This document shows, piece by piece, positions 17,868 through 27,043 of a stretch of 64,000 nucleotides of DNA. The translations under genes were made by a program, and so were the position numbers. The notes under the pieces were generated by a model, which was given only the letters and a program-made list of their open reading frames with translations, did no database searches and was not told the DNA's origin. This DNA is from Myxococcota bacterium. GTDB taxonomy: Bacteria; Myxococcota_C; UBA6777. Position 1 is the first letter of the stretch, and each line of letters opens with the position of its first letter. Location: assembly GCA_023150835.1 (NCBI GenBank), contig JAKLKB010000001.1, forward strand, positions 62,001 through 126,000, written 5' to 3'.

Positions 17868-17886
17868 TCACTCGGATATCGTGCAA
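17868..17886 (-). repeat. Family A repeat end fragment providing a stop codon
   Basis: Reverse-strand ACGATATCCGAGTGA matches the family A terminus exactly and supplies the last codons (T-I-S-E-stop) of the 1632-residue protein. Only this end is recognisable in 17868-17886; the rest of the intergenic region to 17680 has no further feature. Confidence 0.6.
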
Positions 17887-20800
17887 CGTGTGCTGGGTTG
17901 GGGGGATGGTTTGGGAGAGCGGCGTTGTCGGAGGGCAAAGATCAACAGAAAGAAGAGGAAGAAGGCAGGGGAGGAGGGAGAGGAGCCTTGGCAACCGCAG
18001 CCACCACCGGGGGTTTTGGTGTCGGCGTTATTTTCGTTGCTTTGGCCGATCTCTTTGGTGCTGTCGTCATTGGTGTTGCCATCGTTGGTGCTGTCGTCAT
18101 TGGTGTTGCCATCGTTGGTGTTGCCGTCGTTGGTGTTGCTATCGTTGGTGTTGCCATCGTTGGTGCCGCCGTCGTCGGTGGGTTCGTTTGTTTTGGCTTC
18201 TTGGTGGGTTTCGGAGGGATTGGAGGATTGGATGTGAAAGGTCCAAGTGTCGGACCAAGGGCCGTTTTCTTTGCCGTCGTGAGCGCGAGCGCGCCAATGG
18301 TAGGTTTTCCCTGCCTCGAGTCCTGCGGGTTGCCAAGAGACGGAGTTGTTGGTGGGAAGGAGTTGATTGTTTTCGATCACATCGTTGGAAAAGTCTTTTT
18401 GTGTGGAGAGTTGGAAGTGGTAGGTGAGTTTGTCTTTGTCGGGATCGGAGGATTCGGCGGCGCGCAAGGTGGCTTGGATGGAGGGAAGGGTGTTTCCGTT
18501 GGTGGGTTCTTGGAGGATGGGTGCGGTGGGTAGGTCATTTTTGCTGTTGACAAAGAATTCGCCACCGAAGACCCAAGGTGTGGTGGTCTTTCCGTCGGAT
18601 GCGCGGGTGCGCCAGAAGTAAGCTGTATTTTCTTTGAGCGGGGCAGCGGGTTTCCACGTGGTGATGCCGCTGGCGTCTTGTGCGATCTTGTCTTTTGCGA
18701 TCTTGTCGGTGCTATCGAAGGTTTTGACGGTATCGACCTCGATCGCGAGGGTGACAGGTTCGTTATCAGGATCGATGGAGTTGATGACTTCAAAGTCGGG
18801 TGGGTTGGTGGAAACGGTGTCGGCGTCTTTGGGTTTACGGGGTTGAGGTGCGGAGGGGGCTTTGTTGGCGAGGGAGACGGTGAACGAGGCGGGATTCATC
18901 CAAGGCCCGTCAGCGCCCGCTGTATCGGTGGCTTTGGCGCGCCAGTAGTAGAGCGTGTTGTCGGTGAGTTGGACATCGACTTTCCAGCTTGTTGCGCCAG
19001 AGCGGCCTTCGGTGACGGCGGCAGAACGGGAGAGGACTTGTTGGAAGTTTTTGTCGGTGGCGATCTCAAAGCGATAGACGAGGGCGGAGGCTTCGGGGTC
19101 GGTGGCGTTGGTGACTTCGAGGGTGGGTTGGAGGGAGGCGACTTGGCCGCCATCGACGGGCGAAGAGAGTGCGGGTGCGGTGGGCGGGTCGTTTTGAGCG
19201 TTGACGGTGAAAGAGAAGACAGCGGACCAAGGGCTTTGTAGGGAGCCATCGGAGGCTTGTGCGCGCCAGTAGTAGGTTTTGTTTTCTTGGAGGGGTGGTG
19301 TGACGGTCCATTGCGTGGTGTTGGGGGTTTCGGGGACGCTTTGGGAGGCGATCTTTTGGGCAAAGTTGGCGTCGGTGGCGACTTCAAAGGTGTAGGTGAG
19401 TTTGTCGCCGTCTGCGTCGGTGCTGTTGGTGAGGGTGAGAGCGGGAGTGAGTGAAGTGGCGGTGGCGGCGTTGGCGGGAGAAGTGAGGGTGGGTGCGGTG
19501 GGTGCTTGTCCTTGGGTGATCTGGAGCGAGGCGATGCCCTTGATGCCGTTGCTTTCGGCGGTGACGGTGACGGAACCTGCGGTGTTGGGGGCGGTATAGA
19601 GGCCGACTTGTGTGATCGTGCCGCTGCTTGCGCTCCATGTGACGGTTCCAAGGGCGATCGGTTGTCCGTTGGTGTCTTCGCCTGTGGCGGTGAAGGTTTG
19701 TTGGGCGTTGACCTTGAGGGTGGCGGTAGCGGGAGAGACGTTGATCTTGGCGAGTGTTGCGGCTTTTTTGATGATCACGGAGGCGTTGCCGTTGATGCCT
19801 CCAGCGGTGGCCGTCACGGTAAAGGTGCCTTCGGTGGTGCCGGCGGTAAAGGTGGCTTGGGTGCGGAGTCCTCCGCTCGGGGCGATGCTTCCGCCACCAC
19901 CGGGGAGAGACCAGCTAAAACTGGTGCCAGAGATGCGTTGGTTGTTGCTATCGTAGGCGGAGGCGGTGAAGAGTTGTTGCCCGTTGGGTTGGAGTGTGGC
20001 GCTGACGGGTGTGACGGTGACGGAAGCAACGGCAGGGCCAGAGGGCGTCACTTCGACGGTGGCGTAACCACGGATGTTTCCGCTGCGGGCTTCGACGGTG
20101 TTGGCAAAGGTTCCGGGCGTGGTGTTGGCGGTGAAAAGCCCCGTGGGATCGATGGTTCCACCGCCTGCGATCACGGCCCATGTGACGGAGGGGGTGGTGG
20201 CGAGGGTGTTGTTGTAGCGATCTTTTCCAACGACGGAGAATTGTTGTGTTTTGTTGATTTGGACTTGGGCGGGGTTGGGGGAGACTTCGAGTTTGTTGAG
20301 ATCGTTGGGGATGATCTCGACGTCTCCTGTTCCTGAGACGCCATCGACGGTTGCGGTGATACTGGCGGGATAGGTGCCTGCGATTGTTCCTGCGGAAAGC
20401 GTACCATCCGAGGTGATGGTGCCTGCGTTGGGAGTTGCGGTCCATGCGACGGATTTGTTCGTGATGATATTGCCGTATTGATCGGTAATACGGGCTGTCA
20501 CCTTTGCGCTTTCTCCCGCTTTGACGGTAGTTTTTGTGGGCAAGACTTCCACTTTGGTGGTGGGTCCGGGGAGAACATTGACGGTGGCGTAGCCTTTGAT
20601 GCTGCCCGAAGTGGCCTCGATGGTGCTGGTGTAGGTTTTGGCGGTGGTGTTGGCCGTAAAGAGTCCTGTGGCCGAGAGAGTCCCGCCGCCGTTGACGAGC
20701 GCCCAAGTAAAGGTCAACCCGTTCACTTGGCTGCCGTTGCTATCGTAGCCTATGGCGGTGAATTGTTGGCTTTGTCCGACGACAAGGTTGGCGGGTGTTG

Positions 20801-22766
20801 GGGTGACGACGATCTGGGCGAGGATCGGCTGGAAGGGGAGTGCGCCAAGGTCCGAGCCATCGGTTCCTTTTTGGCGTGCGGGGCTGTTGCTGGTGAGGTT
20901 GAAGTCGTCGGTGGTTTCGTTAACGAAGAGAGGGTTGGAGATCACGGTATTGGTGCAGGTGACGCGCTCAACGGTGGTGCCAGAGGTATCCCAGATCAGG
21001 TTGTTTTTGCAGGTGGGCATATAGGTGGTGCTGGCGTTGTAGAAGTCTGTGCTGGCGGAGTAGTTTTTGGAGAGGATATTGTTTTGGACGGTGACGATAC
21101 CGCCGCTGGCGCCGACGTTTGTGTAGAGTCCGTAGTAGGTGTTGAGAGTGATCGTGTTGTGATCGAGCAGCGTGAGGCCCGAAGCGTTGGTCGAAGAGAT
21201 GTACACGGCGTAGGTGCTGGTATTTCGATAGATCTGTGTGAATGTGATGCGGGTGGTGGCGTTGTTGGAGTAGAGGCCGTTGGTGTTGCGATGAACTTTT
21301 CCTCGAACCAGCGAGAGTTCCGCGCTGCTGCTTGCGTAGAAGGCGTACTGTGCGGTGTTGGTGATCTCGATATCGCTTGCGTCGAGGATGCCCGATGATT
21401 CGGCGGATGCGCCGTACTGTCCATCGCGCAGCAAGACATCGCGGAAACTGGCCTTTCCACCAGACAACACGCGGATGCCGTACCAGATGCCACGAGAGGT
21501 CGAAGCGCCTTTGAGTTCGGCGCGTTGACTGGAGGTGCCTTGGGCGATCAAGTTTCCTTGAACGACGATCTCGGCGCGGGCGGGATCGGCCCCCCCGACC
21601 ATATCGTCGGTGGATGCGGAGATTCGTGCGCCTGCTTGGAGAGTGAGTGTGATGCCGGGCGGAACGAGGAGATCGCCTGTGAGGGTGTAATCGCCCGCAG
21701 GAAGGGTGAGATCTTGGAAGAGTTTTCCGTGTAGGACGTTGGTGACTTGGGCGGTCCATTGGAAGGCACCGAGATCGACGCCGTTGATGCCGGCTTTTCG
21801 GGCGGGAGAGCGGTCGTAGAGGCGGAAGTCATCGGTGGTTTCGTTGACGAAGAGGGGGTTGTAGACGGTGGTGTCGGTGCAATTGGCGCGCTCAACGGTG
21901 GTGCCGGAAGTGTCCCAGATCAGGTTGTTTTTGCAGGTAGGCATATAGGTGGTGCTGGCGTTGTAGAAGTCTGTGCTGGTGGAGTAGTTTTTGGAGAGGA
22001 TGTTGTTTTGGACGGTGACGGTACCGCCGCTGGCACCGACGTTTGTGTAAAGCCCGTAGTAGGTGTTGAGAGTGATCGTGTTGTTGTCGAGGAGGGTTTC
22101 GCCCGAGGCGGTGGTGGAGGAGACGTAGACGGCGTAGGTGCTGGTGTTTCGGTACACGAGAGAGCCGCGCATCGTGAGTTTTGCGTTGTTGGTGTAGACG
22201 CCGTTGCTGTTGCGGTGGATGTTGGCGCGAGTGAGGGTGGGGATGGAGCCTGCGGAGGCGTAAACGGCGTATTGTGCGGTGTTTGTGATCTCGGTGTCGG
22301 TCACGTTGGAGGTTGCGCTACCTTCGAGGTAGAGGCCGTATTGGGCATCGCGGATCAAAGCGTGGCTGAGTGTCGCGTTGACGTTGGTTGCGATGCGGAT
22401 CCCGTACCAACAACCTCGCGTCGTTCCTGTTTCGCAGCGAAATTGGATGCGTTCGTTGGAAGTTCCGTTGGCGACGAGGCTTCCGTTGAGGATGAGTTCT
22501 ACACGTGCGGTGTCGTTGCCGCTGACAGAGCCGTCGCTTGAGCGAAACAAGACCTCGACGCCGGGATCGATGGTCAACGTCACGCCTGTGTTGACGGTCA
22601 GGTCACCTGTGACAATGACGGGAGATTGGGCTTTGGTCCATTGTGTGTTGGTGTAGAGGGTGCCAGAAACCGTGATGGCATGGGCTTTTGTGGAAAATCC
22701 AAGCAGAAGAAAGACAAAGAGCTTTGTCAGCACAAGAAGAGAGAAAGAAAGAGACCGATGTTTCAT
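17868..22766 (-). CDS. Very large cell-surface protein: two beta-helix regions, Ig-like and FN3-like repeats, GGCGC sorting tail
   Basis: 1632 residues. Signal peptide 1-30 (ending STKAHA). Residues ~31-690 hold two homologous right-handed beta-helix regions, each with short repeats such as NTITLNTYYGLYTNVGASGG and a shared NNLIWDTSGTTVER segment. Residues ~690-1130 contain five or so bacterial Ig-like (Big_2) domains (TPTPANLVVGQSQQF-type starts). Residues ~1130-1545 hold four FN3-like modules with YYWRA and DGxxxxPW motifs. An Asn/Thr/Asp/Gly low-complexity linker follows, then GGGCGC at ~1587, a hydrophobic segment and RQRR, matching a myxosortase-type (MYXO-CTERM) sorting signal. It probably functions as a surface adhesin or carbohydrate-binding protein. 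GGAG lies 8 nt from the ATG. The last codons come from a repeat end. Confidence 0.85.
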   Translation of the reverse strand: MKHRSLSFSLLVLTKLFVFLLLGFSTKAHAITVSGTLYTNTQWTKAQSPVIVTGDLTVNTGVTLTIDPGVEVLFRSSDGSVSGNDTARVELILNGSLVANGTSNERIQFRCETGTTRGCWYGIRIATNVNATLSHALIRDAQYGLYLEGSATSNVTDTEITNTAQYAVYASAGSIPTLTRANIHRNSNGVYTNNAKLTMRGSLVYRNTSTYAVYVSSTTASGETLLDNNTITLNTYYGLYTNVGASGGTVTVQNNILSKNYSTSTDFYNASTTYMPTCKNNLIWDTSGTTVERANCTDTTVYNPLFVNETTDDFRLYDRSPARKAGINGVDLGAFQWTAQVTNVLHGKLFQDLTLPAGDYTLTGDLLVPPGITLTLQAGARISASTDDMVGGADPARAEIVVQGNLIAQGTSSQRAELKGASTSRGIWYGIRVLSGGKASFRDVLLRDGQYGASAESSGILDASDIEITNTAQYAFYASSSAELSLVRGKVHRNTNGLYSNNATTRITFTQIYRNTSTYAVYISSTNASGLTLLDHNTITLNTYYGLYTNVGASGGIVTVQNNILSKNYSASTDFYNASTTYMPTCKNNLIWDTSGTTVERVTCTNTVISNPLFVNETTDDFNLTSNSPARQKGTDGSDLGALPFQPILAQIVVTPTPANLVVGQSQQFTAIGYDSNGSQVNGLTFTWALVNGGGTLSATGLFTANTTAKTYTSTIEATSGSIKGYATVNVLPGPTTKVEVLPTKTTVKAGESAKVTARITDQYGNIITNKSVAWTATPNAGTITSDGTLSAGTIAGTYPASITATVDGVSGTGDVEIIPNDLNKLEVSPNPAQVQINKTQQFSVVGKDRYNNTLATTPSVTWAVIAGGGTIDPTGLFTANTTPGTFANTVEARSGNIRGYATVEVTPSGPAVASVTVTPVSATLQPNGQQLFTASAYDSNNQRISGTSFSWSLPGGGGSIAPSGGLRTQATFTAGTTEGTFTVTATAGGINGNASVIIKKAATLAKINVSPATATLKVNAQQTFTATGEDTNGQPIALGTVTWSASSGTITQVGLYTAPNTAGSVTVTAESNGIKGIASLQITQGQAPTAPTLTSPANAATATSLTPALTLTNSTDADGDKLTYTFEVATDANFAQKIASQSVPETPNTTQWTVTPPLQENKTYYWRAQASDGSLQSPWSAVFSFTVNAQNDPPTAPALSSPVDGGQVASLQPTLEVTNATDPEASALVYRFEIATDKNFQQVLSRSAAVTEGRSGATSWKVDVQLTDNTLYYWRAKATDTAGADGPWMNPASFTVSLANKAPSAPQPRKPKDADTVSTNPPDFEVINSIDPDNEPVTLAIEVDTVKTFDSTDKIAKDKIAQDASGITTWKPAAPLKENTAYFWRTRASDGKTTTPWVFGGEFFVNSKNDLPTAPILQEPTNGNTLPSIQATLRAAESSDPDKDKLTYHFQLSTQKDFSNDVIENNQLLPTNNSVSWQPAGLEAGKTYHWRARAHDGKENGPWSDTWTFHIQSSNPSETHQEAKTNEPTDDGGTNDGNTNDSNTNDGNTNDGNTNDDSTNDGNTNDDSTKEIGQSNENNADTKTPGGGCGCQGSSPSSPAFFLFFLLIFALRQRRSPKPSPQPSTRCTISE
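18060..18172 (-). repeat. In-gene short tandem repeat (Asn-Thr-Asn-Asp-Gly tract)
   Basis: Repeated GTTGGTGTTGCCATC-type 15-bp units (with 30-bp higher order) encoding TNDGN/TNDDS pentads near the C-terminus of the surface protein. In-frame length variation is likely. Confidence 0.8.
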
Positions 22767-22959
22767 GGAAAATTCTCCGATGGATGCACACGCGGATGTT
22801 GTGGAACGATGCGTTGCGGTGAGATTGCGGGGATATCAGCGTAGTGTGGGGGCGGCGAAAAGGCAAGAGCAGGTGTGTGATCTTGATCTTTGAGCGGATC
22901 TTGGAGAGGATGCGCGGTCGAGAAAAGTCATGGACAGCGAATATCGCGGAGGTTTCGGT

Positions 22960-24342
22960 ATGACAGAGCAGGTATTCAACAGTCAAACGGTCGAGGAAGC
23001 GCCCTTTTCGGTGCAGACATGGGAGCGCGAAGCGTTGTCGCATTTCAAGGCGTTGCTGCGGATCCCGACAGTGAATCCGCCCGGCAACGAACGCCCTGCT
23101 GCGGCGTATATAGCAGGGGTTTTGGAGGCGAGCGGGATCGCGACAACGATCTTGGAGTCCGCACCGCAACGGGCGAATCTAATCGCTCGCTTGGAGGGGG
23201 ATGGTTCGGCCAAGCCGTTGCTGCTGGCGGGACATACCGATGTAGTGCCGGTGGATCGGGAGCATTGGAAGCATGATCCTTTTGGTGCCGTCGAGGCGGA
23301 CGGACATATCTGGGCACGAGGTGCGTTGGATATGAAGAACATGGTTGCGATGTCGATGATGGTGTTGTTGCGCCTCAAAGCGGAGGGAGTGAGGCTGGCG
23401 AGGGATGTGATCTTTTGCGCGGTAGCGGACGAAGAAGAAGGGTGTCGGTATGGCTCGCGTTTTTTGGTGGACGAGCATCCCGAGAAGGTGCGTGCGGAAT
23501 ACATGATCGGAGAAGTCGGTGGTTTCACGATGTACGTCAACGGCGTGACGTTGTACCCGATCCAAGTGGCCGAAAAAGGTCGTGTGAAGTTGCGGATGAT
23601 CGCACGTGGGGAACCCGGACACGGCTCGATGCCCAAGCGCGATAGCGCGGTGATCCGCCTAGCAGAAGCGGTGGAAAAAGTGGGTAAGTCACGATTGCCG
23701 CAACACAATACGCCGATCGTCGAAGCTTTTTTGTCGAAGCTGGCAGACACGCAAAAGCTGCCTGTGGGGATGATCCTCAAACTCTTGACCCAACCACAAG
23801 TCAGCAATCTTTTGCTAGACAAGGTGATCCCGAAAGGACTGGCCGCGACCTTTTATGCGCTGTTACACAACACTGCCTCACCGACCATTCTCCAAGCAGG
23901 CGTAAAGTTGAATGTGATCCCTTCGGAAGCAACGTGCTTGTTGGATGGTCGGCTGTTGCCGGGATTCTCGGGGGCCGATCTGGTGCGCGAGTTGAGGGCC
24001 GTCACAGGCGATGCTGTCGAGTTCATCATCGACGAAGAAGCGCCAGCGGTGGTCAATCCTTATCACACGGATCTTTACCGCTTGATCGAGCGAAAGATCC
24101 GCCAGCACGACGGTGCAGGGATCCCGATTCCGTACATGATTCCGGGCTTTACAGACGCCTGTCAATTTTCCCGCCTTGGCACGGTGTGTTATGGGTTTTC
24201 GCCCCTCCAATTGCCGAAAGATGCCGATTATACGTTCTCTCAGCTTTTTCATGGGCACAATGAGCGCGTTCCTGTCGAGGGATTTTTGTGGGGGCTGCGC
24301 GTGCTCTACGACACCATCAAGACTTTTTGCCAAGCTGGTTAG
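22960..24342 (+). CDS. M20 family metallopeptidase (ArgE/DapE/CPG2-like)
   Basis: 460 residues. Two-zinc peptidase motifs are in order: LLLAGHTDVVPVD (first His ligand and Asp), ARGALDMKN (bridging Asp), VADEEEGC (catalytic Glu and ligand Glu), then GEVGG, the lid domain around GRVKLRMIARGEPGHGSMP, and the last ligand His near the C-terminus in QLFHGHNERVPV. The family removes amino acids from dipeptides or deacylates N-acyl amino acids; the substrate cannot be read off. A GCGGAGG box lies 7 nt before the ATG at 22960; the frame opens 30 bp earlier with a worse start. There is no signal peptide, so it is cytoplasmic. Confidence 0.88.
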   Translation: MTEQVFNSQTVEEAPFSVQTWEREALSHFKALLRIPTVNPPGNERPAAAYIAGVLEASGIATTILESAPQRANLIARLEGDGSAKPLLLAGHTDVVPVDREHWKHDPFGAVEADGHIWARGALDMKNMVAMSMMVLLRLKAEGVRLARDVIFCAVADEEEGCRYGSRFLVDEHPEKVRAEYMIGEVGGFTMYVNGVTLYPIQVAEKGRVKLRMIARGEPGHGSMPKRDSAVIRLAEAVEKVGKSRLPQHNTPIVEAFLSKLADTQKLPVGMILKLLTQPQVSNLLLDKVIPKGLAATFYALLHNTASPTILQAGVKLNVIPSEATCLLDGRLLPGFSGADLVRELRAVTGDAVEFIIDEEAPAVVNPYHTDLYRLIERKIRQHDGAGIPIPYMIPGFTDACQFSRLGTVCYGFSPLQLPKDADYTFSQLFHGHNERVPVEGFLWGLRVLYDTIKTFCQAG

Positions 24343-24537
24343 CTTTGTCGAAGATCTCTTGAGCGGAGGACGAAGGGGCAGGGGTTGAAAATGTTTGCAG
24401 CGGTGTTAGTTTGGGGGAGCGGCAGCGGGATGCGAGGTGGGTTGTGGCGTGGCCGTTGCGGGCTTTGAACGAAGTCGAAAAGTCGCGATACACCGAAAGA
24501 AGCGAGGCATGGCTTCGCGAACGAAAGGGAGGAGAGG

Positions 24538-25602
24538 ATGTCGCGTTATCGAGGAAGACCCGAGCGTTACGAAGTGCGAGAAGGCTACCAAGGAGAAGTG
24601 TATCCACGTCAAGCAGGGCCGAATATGGCGTGGTTTTGGTTGATCGCGGCTTTGGTGGTGGCGGCGGGTGTTGTGGTGTACATACTTTTGGCGGAGACGA
24701 CTCCGCCGCAGCCGATGGTCGGGCGTTATATCAGCGGGCAGCCTTATCAAAGAGGAGGTGTGCCAACCTCGATGCCATCGCATCCAGCGATGCAGGCCGT
24801 CGAAGTGGGCGATCCCAAGATCGATCTCAAGTCGGTGGAGGAGGCGTTGTGGACCACCAAGGGCAAAGACGAGAAGGATTTTGAAGGGTGGATGAAGCGT
24901 TTTGAGGACGAAGTCAACGCGATCTATTTCGCGACGTTGAAGCGCCAGAAACCGAACGCCGATCCAACCACATTGTTGCCCAAGCCTGTGCGTGTGGACC
25001 CCAAACGCAACAATGATCTGCTCACTTTGTACGGATACATCGACGAAAACAACAAACCCGGTTATCAAAATGGCGAAGACAAGCTGATCTTTGCTTTTCA
25101 ACAAACCAAGCCATACAACAAAGATACGCGACAGCTTGCGTACTCTTTGCGCGATGGTTCGGGTTATTACTATCGCCAACCTGATTATGCTTATTCGGTC
25201 TCGGCGGGGATGACGCCCTTCTTTGTGGGATTTTTCTTGTATCCGATGATCTGGCATGCGGTGTGGTGGCGGGCGTCTTTTGGTTGGTACGGATCGCCGT
25301 ACTGGTGGCGTGGTGGGGCGTTTGCGGGGCGTTATGGCTATTATTATGGACGTTATCCCGCCTACTACGGGCATTATCGAACGACGTATTATTCGCATCA
25401 TCGACCGATGGGTTGGAATCGCGGCGTGTATTATCGCCGAGGCCCGAGTGGACGTTATGTTGCGCCCGGAGCAGCGGCGCGTTATCGGCGTTCGCAGTCT
25501 TACGGTGGGGCGCGTTATGGGAGTCCGGCGGGTGGGTCGCGTTATGGTGGGGGCCGTAGCTATGGTGGGTCGCGCAGCGGGGGTGGCGGCGGGAAGTGGT
25601 GA
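24538..25602 (+). CDS. Hypothetical membrane protein with Tyr/Gly/Arg/Ser-rich tail
   Basis: 354 residues, no recognised family. The N-terminus is short and charged (MSRYRGRPERYEVREGYQGE), then one membrane segment at about 31-52 (WFWLIAALVVAAGVVVYILL). A soluble region follows to ~220, with a second hydrophobic patch around 220-250 (MTPFFVGFFLYPMIWHAVWW). The last ~100 residues are rich in Tyr, Arg, Gly and Ser (repeated RYGxxYxG-like patches) and end SGGGGGKW, like tails of surface-associated or phase-separating proteins. The strong GGGAGGAGAGG sequence gives a clear RBS and start. It is followed convergently by the TonB-domain gene. Confidence 0.75.
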   Translation: MSRYRGRPERYEVREGYQGEVYPRQAGPNMAWFWLIAALVVAAGVVVYILLAETTPPQPMVGRYISGQPYQRGGVPTSMPSHPAMQAVEVGDPKIDLKSVEEALWTTKGKDEKDFEGWMKRFEDEVNAIYFATLKRQKPNADPTTLLPKPVRVDPKRNNDLLTLYGYIDENNKPGYQNGEDKLIFAFQQTKPYNKDTRQLAYSLRDGSGYYYRQPDYAYSVSAGMTPFFVGFFLYPMIWHAVWWRASFGWYGSPYWWRGGAFAGRYGYYYGRYPAYYGHYRTTYYSHHRPMGWNRGVYYRRGPSGRYVAPGAAARYRRSQSYGGARYGSPAGGSRYGGGRSYGGSRSGGGGGKW

Positions 25603-25682
25603 GGCGGGTGGGGGTTGGGGAGAGCGAAGGCAACAGCAGCGTCATGGATGGATTCTATTGGGTTGGGATATCTGTGGTGCGT

Positions 25683-26219
25683 TTACTTTTTGGGTTTTCC
25701 CGGGGTCCAGTTGGGGACGATGTTTTCACCGGCGTGTTTGAGTTTGAGGGGGACGAGTTTGCGGTTGAAAGCGCGGCGTCGAAAGACGATATCGAGTCCG
25801 TTTTTTTGGGCATCTTCGAGGAAGGAGGGATGGGGTTTGTCAAAGGGAGAGGCTTTGTAAACGGCCTTGAGAAGGGAGTGATCAAAGGCATCAAGCCCGC
25901 TGGATTGAGCGATCTTGATCTTTTGTAATTTGCCTTGGGCATCGATCCACAACGTGAGGGTGGTGCTGCGTTTGTGGATGTCCATCAGAGGGAGTTTTTG
26001 GATATCCCAAGATCTTTGGATCTTGTCGTGGAGGTGGACGAGATAGCGCGCTGTGAGGGCGAGCGCAGAGGTGTCGTTGTTTGTGGCGGTGGGGTTGGTG
26101 GGTGTGTGCGTGGCGGTGGGCGGCTGTTTTTTTTCTTCTGCATGAAGCGAGGGAGTGCAAAGAAACCAAGCGAAGAAAAAGGCGAAAACCAAGGCGGATG
26201 CGGTTTGTTGTGATCGCAC
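25683..26219 (-). CDS. Secreted TonB C-terminal-domain protein
   Basis: 178 residues from a GTG start. The GTG at 26219 is preceded by GAGAGG at 6 nt and gives a proper signal peptide (SALVFAFFFAWFLCTPSLHA-EEK), whereas the longer open frame has no RBS. After a Pro/Thr/Asn linker comes a TonB C-terminal-like fold: YLVHLHDKIQRSWDI, then STTLTLWIDAQGKLQKIKIAQSSG and FDHSLLKAVYKASPF. Such domains in deltaproteobacteria often occur without the N-terminal membrane anchor. The role may be periplasmic coupling or binding. ExbB/ExbD genes are not adjacent. Confidence 0.75.
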   Translation of the reverse strand: MRSQQTASALVFAFFFAWFLCTPSLHAEEKKQPPTATHTPTNPTATNNDTSALALTARYLVHLHDKIQRSWDIQKLPLMDIHKRSTTLTLWIDAQGKLQKIKIAQSSGLDAFDHSLLKAVYKASPFDKPHPSFLEDAQKNGLDIVFRRRAFNRKLVPLKLKHAGENIVPNWTPGKPKK

Positions 26220-26340
26220 GGCGTTCCTCTCGACAAGGGGGTTTGGGTGATCGAGGTGATGGGCGATGATATCGAGCGAGGTGATCGAAGCGGTCAGGCG
26301 AGGTGTTGCGTTGTTTGTCCTTTGAGGAGACAGCACCTTC

Positions 26341-26946
26341 TTATTCTTTGAGGACACAGCGCCCATCGGAGTTACAGAAAAAATCTTCGTTGGGGCAATC
26401 GCTGCTGTCGGAGCAAGAAGGTTCTTCGACCTTGATCTCGCAGCGGCGTTGGACGCAAGCAAAACCTTGATCGCAGTCTTCGGCGACTTCGCAACGTTTG
26501 CCGACGCGACAGACGTTGCCGAAGCGTTCGTCGCAGATCAGGCTGGTGGGGTCGGGGCAGTCGTTGTCGACTTGGCAGGGAGAGCCTTCGCCGTTGCGGG
26601 TGCAGTATCCGCTTTTACAGGAGAGTCCTTGGGCGCAGGGCTTGGTGATCTGGTCGCATTCGATCAAAAGCTGTTTGGGGACGCAGAGGTCAAAGCGGCA
26701 TGCGGTATTGCTTGGGCAATCGGCGTTGTCTTTGCAGCCTTGTTTGGAAACGTCGATGCATACGCCGCGATCGCAAAACAGTCCGGGGATACATTCGTAG
26801 GTGCGAAGGCAGGATTGGCCTTGGGTAAAGTTAAAGCCGCAAGAGGCGAAGATGCCGAAAAGGCCCGTGAGTACGATACCGCGAACAAGCCACAAGCAGA
26901 GGCGATATCGGGAGGTGGAAAGAAGATTCGGACGGAAGCGTTCCAT
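26341..26946 (-). CDS. Cysteine-rich lipoprotein (Dickkopf/EB-like repeats)
   Basis: 201 residues. The N-terminus is a lipoprotein signal: basic residues, hydrophobic stretch, LFGIFASC lipobox near residue 36. The mature part has about 20 cysteines in repeated modules such as CxxxYECIPGLFCDRGVC, CKDNADCPSNTACRFDLC and CEVAEDCDQGFACVQRRC. These disulfide-rich repeats are common in myxobacterial lipoproteins and have no assigned activity; surface display or protein binding is likely. AAAGGA lies 7 nt before the ATG. The downstream TonB-domain gene is in the same direction, 121 bp away, so the two may form one unit. Confidence 0.8.
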   Translation of the reverse strand: MERFRPNLLSTSRYRLCLWLVRGIVLTGLFGIFASCGFNFTQGQSCLRTYECIPGLFCDRGVCIDVSKQGCKDNADCPSNTACRFDLCVPKQLLIECDQITKPCAQGLSCKSGYCTRNGEGSPCQVDNDCPDPTSLICDERFGNVCRVGKRCEVAEDCDQGFACVQRRCEIKVEEPSCSDSSDCPNEDFFCNSDGRCVLKE

Positions 26947-27043
26947 CGAACAATCCTTTTGAGGGCAGCCAGTTGTGTGGAAAAGATCTGCTGCGTCTGT
27001 TTCGGGAGGTGTAGCAGAAGTTGGCGATCACAGCAAGACGGCC

